Source: Spirosoma pollinicola
GTDB taxonomy: Bacteria > Bacteroidota > Bacteroidia > Cytophagales > Spirosomataceae
DNA: 64,000 nt
Direction: 5' to 3'
NCBI RefSeq assembly: GCF_002831565.1
Contig: NZ_CP025096.1
Span: forward strand, 1,674,001-1,738,000
Shown here: positions 59,715 through 64,000 of the stretch, piece by piece
How positions within the stretch are numbered: position 1 is the stretch's first letter
Layout of the letters: each line of letters opens with the position of its first letter
The notes under the pieces: generated by a model
The model's database searches: none
What the model was told of the DNA's origin: nothing
Seen by the model: the letters and a program-made list of their open reading frames with translations, nothing else
Translations under genes and position numbers: made by a program

Positions 59715-60905
59715 ATGAAAAAGATACTTTTGCTACTTCTGGTAGCTAACATTACGCTCGCGCAGAAGTCTGGCGGTATTCTATTCAAAACCACACCGAT
59801 TGGTAGCGTTTTCCAGGAAGCAAAACGGGCGGGAAAGCCGGTATTCGTCGAAATTTATTCGCCCACCTGCCATACCTGTCAGAGTTTCATACCAACGCTG
59901 GCCGACAGCCGGGTAGGTAAATTCTATAATGCCAAGTTCCTGAGTACAAAGCTCGATATTGGCGAGCCTGCCACACGGGCGTTTTTAGAAAGTCGACACT
60001 TGTATGTGCCTTCGTTGCCCTTGTTTCTGTATTTCGATCCGCAGCAGAATCTGGTTCACTTTGCCATGAGCAACAATATGACGGATGAAGTGATTCGGCA
60101 TGGTACCAATGCAATGGACCCCCAGGCTCGTAGTCAGAACATGAAAATCCGTTACCAACAAGGTGAGCGGGCGGCCAATTTCCTGATCGACTATGCCATG
60201 TATGGCCGTGTTATCAAAGATACAGTTGCCAATATGGCGGCAATGAATGAATACGCCCGGCAGCAGTCGGCGGCAACGTTTGCCAATCAAACAAACTGGC
60301 TGGCCTTACAGAAACTCGTGCTGGATTTTGAAAATCCGATGTTCCAGTACATGCTTGGACATTTGGAGACCTATCGGAAAGCCTATGGTGCAGAGCCTGT
60401 TTTGCAGGTCGCCGAAAATATTCTAATGTCGTCGCTGTTCAGTGGTCGTGGCGCACAATATCCGATTTCTAAAATTTTAGAGGTGAAGCAGGATTTAATA
60501 AAAATTGGCATTGATCCGAAAATAGCAGCCAACCGGACATTGTTATCCGAGGTGAGCGCCTACTTCCGTGCCCGTCAAACGGCGAAAGCTGTTGAACGGA
60601 TGGATAATCAGGTTAATTCCAATCAGTTGACGGTGCCAGAGTATATGTATATTTCACGGCTTTTCAACCGGTCGAGTCCCGATGCAGTGGATGCACCTAC
60701 GGTTGTCAAGTGGATCAATAAAGGCCTTGCGTTGAAACCGGGTCCGAAAGAACAAGCTGATTTATACTACGAAATGGCTGAGGCCTACCGTCGGGGCGGC
60801 AAAAGTGCTGATGCTCAGAAAGCCGCTCAAAAGTCGATGGAGATGTCTCAGGCAAGCCACCTTGACACCCGTCGGAATGTAGAGCAACTGGGGAAACTGA
60901 AATAG
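59715..60905 (+). CDS. Secreted thioredoxin-like protein with helical C-terminus
   Basis: The 396-residue protein has a signal peptide (MKKILLLLLVANITLAQ) and a thioredoxin domain with CHTC at 52-55 (PTCHTCQSF), then PSLPLFLYF as the cis-Pro region. The C-terminal about 250 residues are helical with TPR-like repeats near the end (ADLYYEMAEAYRRGGK). It probably acts in periplasmic disulphide or redox chemistry. The gene ends in a perfect inverted repeat. Confidence 0.85.
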   Translation: MKKILLLLLVANITLAQKSGGILFKTTPIGSVFQEAKRAGKPVFVEIYSPTCHTCQSFIPTLADSRVGKFYNAKFLSTKLDIGEPATRAFLESRHLYVPSLPLFLYFDPQQNLVHFAMSNNMTDEVIRHGTNAMDPQARSQNMKIRYQQGERAANFLIDYAMYGRVIKDTVANMAAMNEYARQQSAATFANQTNWLALQKLVLDFENPMFQYMLGHLETYRKAYGAEPVLQVAENILMSSLFSGRGAQYPISKILEVKQDLIKIGIDPKIAANRTLLSEVSAYFRARQTAKAVERMDNQVNSNQLTVPEYMYISRLFNRSSPDAVDAPTVVKWINKGLALKPGPKEQADLYYEMAEAYRRGGKSADAQKAAQKSMEMSQASHLDTRRNVEQLGKLK

Positions 60906-60986
60906 GTTTACGGTATTTGGTTTACGGTTGGCTGACGCGGCTATTGATGATGTGTCAGCCAACCGTAAACCAAATACCGTAAACCT
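60904..60986. repeat. 33-bp perfect inverted repeat between convergent stops
   Basis: Arms at 60904-60936 and 60954-60986 are exact complements over 33 bases with a 17-base loop. Each arm contains GTTTACGGT twice. The left arm starts inside the stop of the thioredoxin-like gene, and the right arm ends at the first base of the convergent TPR gene's stop codon. Neither strand shows a T run, so a bidirectional-terminator role is possible but not certain. Confidence 0.92.
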
Positions 60987-61537
60987 TACTTTTGGTACAC
61001 CGGTCGTGTAAACGGCGGTTGAAGGAGAATGTGAAATGAATTTTCGTCGCCAAGTGAAACGGCCCGGCGGAGGTCATTTTCTGCCTGGGGCAACTGCCGA
61101 ACCTGAATGCGGGCTAAGGCTCTCCACCGATAAGCATCAGGCTTTTCATCGCGAAAATGCCAAACGGCTTTATCAAATTCCCGGAAAGCCTGTTGGAAAT
61201 CAGCTGTATAGTAATAAGCCATGCCACGGTCCAGGTAGCATTCGGCCAGGGTATTATCTCGGTTGATAGCCTGCGTCAAATCATAAATGGCCGAAAAATG
61301 ATTTTCCTGTACAAGCTGGCATTTGCCTCTGTAGGCGTAAGCAATGGCTGATTTTGGGTACTGCCGAACCGCATCATCGAAATAATGATGGGCTTCTATA
61401 AAGTTCCGGTTCTGAACCAGGTCAATACCTTTCTGGAATCGTTTTCGGTCTTTGTCAGATGGCGTATCATGATCCACCAGAAAGAACCGGAGGGTCAGAT
61501 AAATTCCGAAAAAAAGACTTAAGAGTACAACTTCCAT
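60986..61537 (-). CDS. TPR-repeat membrane protein
   Basis: The protein starts at the ATG at 61537; a TTG at 61543 is less likely. It has one N-terminal membrane helix (about 3-20) and about four TPR units (ALAYRGKCQL-like: AYAYRGKCQLVQENHFSAIY, AECYLDRGMAYYYTADFQQA). Likely an anchored scaffold for protein contacts; no partner is evident. 183 residues. Confidence 0.85.
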   Translation of the reverse strand: MEVVLLSLFFGIYLTLRFFLVDHDTPSDKDRKRFQKGIDLVQNRNFIEAHHYFDDAVRQYPKSAIAYAYRGKCQLVQENHFSAIYDLTQAINRDNTLAECYLDRGMAYYYTADFQQAFREFDKAVWHFRDEKPDAYRWRALARIQVRQLPQAENDLRRAVSLGDENSFHILLQPPFTRPVYQK

Positions 61538-61605
61538 AACCAAGTCTGGTTTTTTCCCAACCTTACGAAATTAAGCGTTTCAGGCTGTTTTGACAAACTA
61601 TTTTC

Positions 61606-61956
61606 TCAGATTAATCCTGCCCTAACTGCCTTCGGTAAACTCGCTCTGACCAGTTCATACGAGTGGTCAATCCACTCCTGAACTTCGCTTGTACGAACGC
61701 CACCGTCTATCGTGATGGTGTTCCAGTGCGTTTTATTCATGTGGTAACCGGGTGTTACGGCGTTATGTTCTTCACGAAGTTGAACCGCTCGTTCAGGATC
61801 ACATTTTAAGTTGATCGTTGTTGGCTGGCTTTCGGTCGATAGCAAAGCAAACATCTTTCCGCCAACCTTAAAAACCAGCGCATCACCACCAAATGGGAAC
61901 GACTCGGTCGCATTTGGTTTGCTAATACAATAGTCGCGCAGGGCTTCCGTGTTCAT
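61606..61956 (-). CDS. MmcQ/YjbR-family protein
   Basis: The 116-residue protein starts at the ATG at 61956 (MNTEALRDYCISKPNA), rather than a TTG at 61965. It has the YjbR pattern TESFPFGGDALVFKVGGKMF, LKCDPERAVQLREEH and HMNKTHWNTITIDG. Members have a double-wing fold and are possibly DNA-binding; function is unknown. The start overlaps the stop of the small upstream gene by four bases. Confidence 0.9.
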   Translation of the reverse strand: MNTEALRDYCISKPNATESFPFGGDALVFKVGGKMFALLSTESQPTTINLKCDPERAVQLREEHNAVTPGYHMNKTHWNTITIDGGVRTSEVQEWIDHSYELVRASLPKAVRAGLI

Positions 61957-62141
61957 CGGGTGCAATGACGAACGGTGTAAAAAATAATCGCAAACAGAAA
62001 CATAAGAATCGAGATGCGATTGATGCCATGCATCATCCTTAGGTTCACACTAGTTGGACTTTTTGGGTCGGGTTTACGAAACACCCGTAAGAAATAGGTG
62101 AAAACAGGCCCAATTTTGAAATAATCAACGAATTTATTCAC
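61953..62141 (-). CDS. Small membrane protein, DUF6728-like
   Basis: The 62-residue protein starts at a GTG at 62141. It reads MNKFVDYFKIGPVFTYFLRV, then SVNLRMMHGINRISILMFLF, with a single membrane helix at about residues 42-57. I recall similar proteins as DUF6728 in Bacteroidota, but this is from memory. The coupled overlap with the MmcQ-like gene and the conserved-looking core support it as real despite its size. Confidence 0.7.
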   Translation of the reverse strand: MNKFVDYFKIGPVFTYFLRVFRKPDPKSPTSVNLRMMHGINRISILMFLFAIIFYTVRHCTR

Positions 62142-62150
62142 GGGGAAATC

Positions 62151-62170
62151 AATGGAAAATGGATAATGAA
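62151..62170. repeat. Solo copy of the AATGGAAAATGGATAATGAA word
   Basis: AATGGAAAATGGATAATGAA resembles the arm of the perfect repeat at 49579-49603 but has no complementary partner nearby. It may be a remnant of a hairpin. Confidence 0.5.
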
Positions 62171-62222
62171 ACTAGTTAACTACATAACAAAAATGATTGC
62201 CAGAACATTTACTTTACGACCA

Positions 62223-64000
62223 TTATTCATTCACTAAGCTTGGTTCAATCCAGCGGCTGTCTTCCCGAATAAGCTCAATCAACTCATCGACGGCACGGTC
62301 GGCAGGAACCGATTTTTTGATCACCTCCTGACCGCGATAAAGCGCAATCTTGTCGCGTCCAATGCCCACGTAACCATAATCTGCATCGGCCATTTCGCCC
62401 GGCCCATTAACGATGCAGCCCATAATACCAATCTTAACCCCTTTAAGATGGTCGGTACGCTGCCGTATTCGGGCTGTTGTTTCCTGTAAGTCAAACAGCG
62501 TCCGACCGCAGGATGGGCACGATATGTATTCGGTTTTGGTGATGCGCGTACGAGCGGCCTGTAATATGCCAAACGACAAACTGTTTAGCCCTTTTAGTGA
62601 ATCAGCAGACCCCGACATTCCCACCGATGACAACATTGTGCCATCACCCAGACCGTCGATCAGCAACCCGCCTACATCGGTGGCAGCATAAAGCGGCAAA
62701 TTCTCTTCAGCCACCTGGGTATAGGCTCTGCTAATAACTACCGGCGTAGTTAGCCCTTGATTCATCAGTTCGACAAACAACCGCCGAAGCTCAGGCATAG
62801 CATGTGCGTTGTCGGACGAAATAATCAACACAACCGTTGGGTCATTACGCAAAGAGACAAGCAGTTCGTTCGATAGCTCAGGCAAGGATACACGAACAAA
62901 ATTCAGGCGAGTTTGCAATTGCGTCTGGGTCGCATGAGCTGTCAGATAGTCCGTTGCGGATAACACCGGCGATGTATTTACCTGATCTGAATAGGTTTGC
63001 CAGACGGCATAATCCAGAATCTGTCTAAGGCCATTAGGCAGCATGAACTGCGCGGGTTGCGAACCCGTGTATATATAGTCTGCACCAAGATCGTTCATCC
63101 GCCACTTATCGGGTTCGGGCAAGTAAAAATGCCCGACAGGATGAAGGTCCCTATGTTCCGTAACTGGTATCTGACTAAAGTCGGCAATGACACGAGGGAC
63201 ATTCTGCCCGCCAAAATTGGCTACTTCGTGCGTTTTTCGACGGGTATATTGAAATGGATTGATCGGGTAATGCGTAATTTTCGGAATTGGATTACTGGTT
63301 GCTGCCCGGTTTGTATACCGATCAATCAACGCCTTTGCAACGGGGGCTTCCCGCTCGGGCTCTTCCGTTAGCGATACCCGAACGGTATCCCCAATGCCAT
63401 CTTCCAATAGCGTTCCTATGCCCAGGGCTGACTTAATACGCCCATCTTCGGCCTCACCGGCTTCGGTCACGCCAAGGTGCAATGGATAGGGTTTCAGCCC
63501 TTCCTCATCCAGACGTTGTACCAGAAGTCGATATGCCTGCACCATCACCTGCGGGTTGCTCGACTTCATCGAGAGGGTAATATTGTAATAGTTTTCGGCT
63601 TCGCAGATGCGCAGAAATTCGAGCGCCGACTCAACCATACCCACCGGAGTATCGCCGTACCGACTTAAAATACGGTCTGAGAGCGAGCCGTGGTTGGTGC
63701 CAATTCGCATGGCCGTACCATATTCTTTACAGATACGAATGAGGGGCAAAAATTTAGCCTGAATGCGCTCCAGTTCTGCTGCATAGGCCGCGTCGGTATA
63801 GTCGATGAACTCGAAGCGTTTCCGGTCGGCATAATTGCCCGGATTGATACGAACTTTCTCGACTATACGTGCTGCAAGTTCGGCTGCGTTTGGTGTAAAG
63901 TGAATGTCAGCTACCAGAGGGGTGTTGTATCCTTTAGCCCGCAATTCTTTGCGAATGTTTTCTAGATTCTGAGCTTCTTTTACGCTCGGTGCAGTAATAC
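62223..64000 (-). CDS. ispG: IspG, 4-hydroxy-3-methylbut-2-enyl diphosphate synthase (start outside window)
   Basis: The frame is open through base 64000, so the N-terminus is missing. It shows the TIM-barrel segment (YNTPLVADIHFTPNAAELAA, RINPGNYADRKRFE) and a long inserted domain, as in the large Bacteroidota-type IspG, then the iron-sulphur cysteines CPSCGRTLFD and GCIVNGPGEMADADYGYVG at the C-terminus. It makes HMBPP from MEcPP, the penultimate step of the MEP isoprenoid pathway. All three cluster cysteines are present, so it should be active. Confidence 0.95.
   Translation of the reverse strand, partial: ITAPSVKEAQNLENIRKELRAKGYNTPLVADIHFTPNAAELAARIVEKVRINPGNYADRKRFEFIDYTDAAYAAELERIQAKFLPLIRICKEYGTAMRIGTNHGSLSDRILSRYGDTPVGMVESALEFLRICEAENYYNITLSMKSSNPQVMVQAYRLLVQRLDEEGLKPYPLHLGVTEAGEAEDGRIKSALGIGTLLEDGIGDTVRVSLTEEPEREAPVAKALIDRYTNRAATSNPIPKITHYPINPFQYTRRKTHEVANFGGQNVPRVIADFSQIPVTEHRDLHPVGHFYLPEPDKWRMNDLGADYIYTGSQPAQFMLPNGLRQILDYAVWQTYSDQVNTSPVLSATDYLTAHATQTQLQTRLNFVRVSLPELSNELLVSLRNDPTVVLIISSDNAHAMPELRRLFVELMNQGLTTPVVISRAYTQVAEENLPLYAATDVGGLLIDGLGDGTMLSSVGMSGSADSLKGLNSLSFGILQAARTRITKTEYISCPSCGRTLFDLQETTARIRQRTDHLKGVKIGIMGCIVNGPGEMADADYGYVGIGRDKIALYRGQEVIKKSVPADRAVDELIELIREDSRWIEPSLVNE

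Overview
The window looks like a chromosomal segment of a Cytophagales bacterium (Bacteroidota), most like Spirosoma or a close relative. Supporting this are gldC, a Bacteroidota-type long IspG, DUF4159, DUF58 and BatA genes, a SusC-like outer-membrane barrel, LytTR two-component pairs, several TAnnTTTG-type -7 promoter boxes and frequent GTG/TTG starts. This placement rests on gene content only. I saw no rRNA, tRNA, insertion sequence, integrase or CRISPR array.

Layout. Bases 1-4032 (minus strand) hold a DUF4159 - MoxR ATPase - DUF58 - BatA - membrane protein operon. Bases 4181-6290 carry an acetyltransferase, a Uma2-type nuclease and an AT-rich GIY-YIG/DUF4357 nuclease. Bases 6384-20011 are the most striking part: four tandem tldD-tldE protease pairs. 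All four TldD proteins carry a twin-arginine signal and an HExxxH motif; none of the TldE partners has a signal. A small GxxExxY nuclease gene sits between two of the pairs. Bases 20410-25100 hold a lipoprotein, an ATP-grasp protein, a CYTH-CHAD pair, an MDR oxidoreductase and an AraC regulator. Bases 26106-30444 hold three esterase-like hydrolases and a GH16 glucanase. Bases 30481-34919 hold an acyl-CoA reductase divergent from a ferredoxin, then a porin and ammonium transporter with a possible sigma-54 site in front.

Bases 35118-43465 carry housekeeping and metabolic genes: mtaB, rsmE, a second DUF4159 gene, a fatty-acid desaturase, a 5'-nucleotidase and an M13 peptidase. Bases 43786-47858 hold two lipoproteins and a NarL-type two-component pair. 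Bases 48067-51854 hold an E2 acyltransferase, cinA and a DUF4197 gene. Bases 51948-58199 hold two LytTR regulator/LytS-like kinase pairs, one coupled to an outer-membrane receptor. Bases 58398-64000 hold a truncated haemoglobin, an ArsC-like protein, gldC, a thioredoxin-like protein, a TPR protein, a MmcQ-like protein, a DUF6728-like small protein and most of ispG.

Overlaid on this is a class of long intergenic inverted repeats (arms 17-39 bp, some perfect) built from short internally repeated words. One arm nearly always lies within 0-9 bp of a stop codon. Four sites use a CACAGAG-type word, all inside the tldD-tldE array, and at one of them the repeats bracket and partly encode the GxxExxY gene. 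These hairpins are distinct from the ordinary terminators also present and are, to me, the most interesting unexplained structure here.
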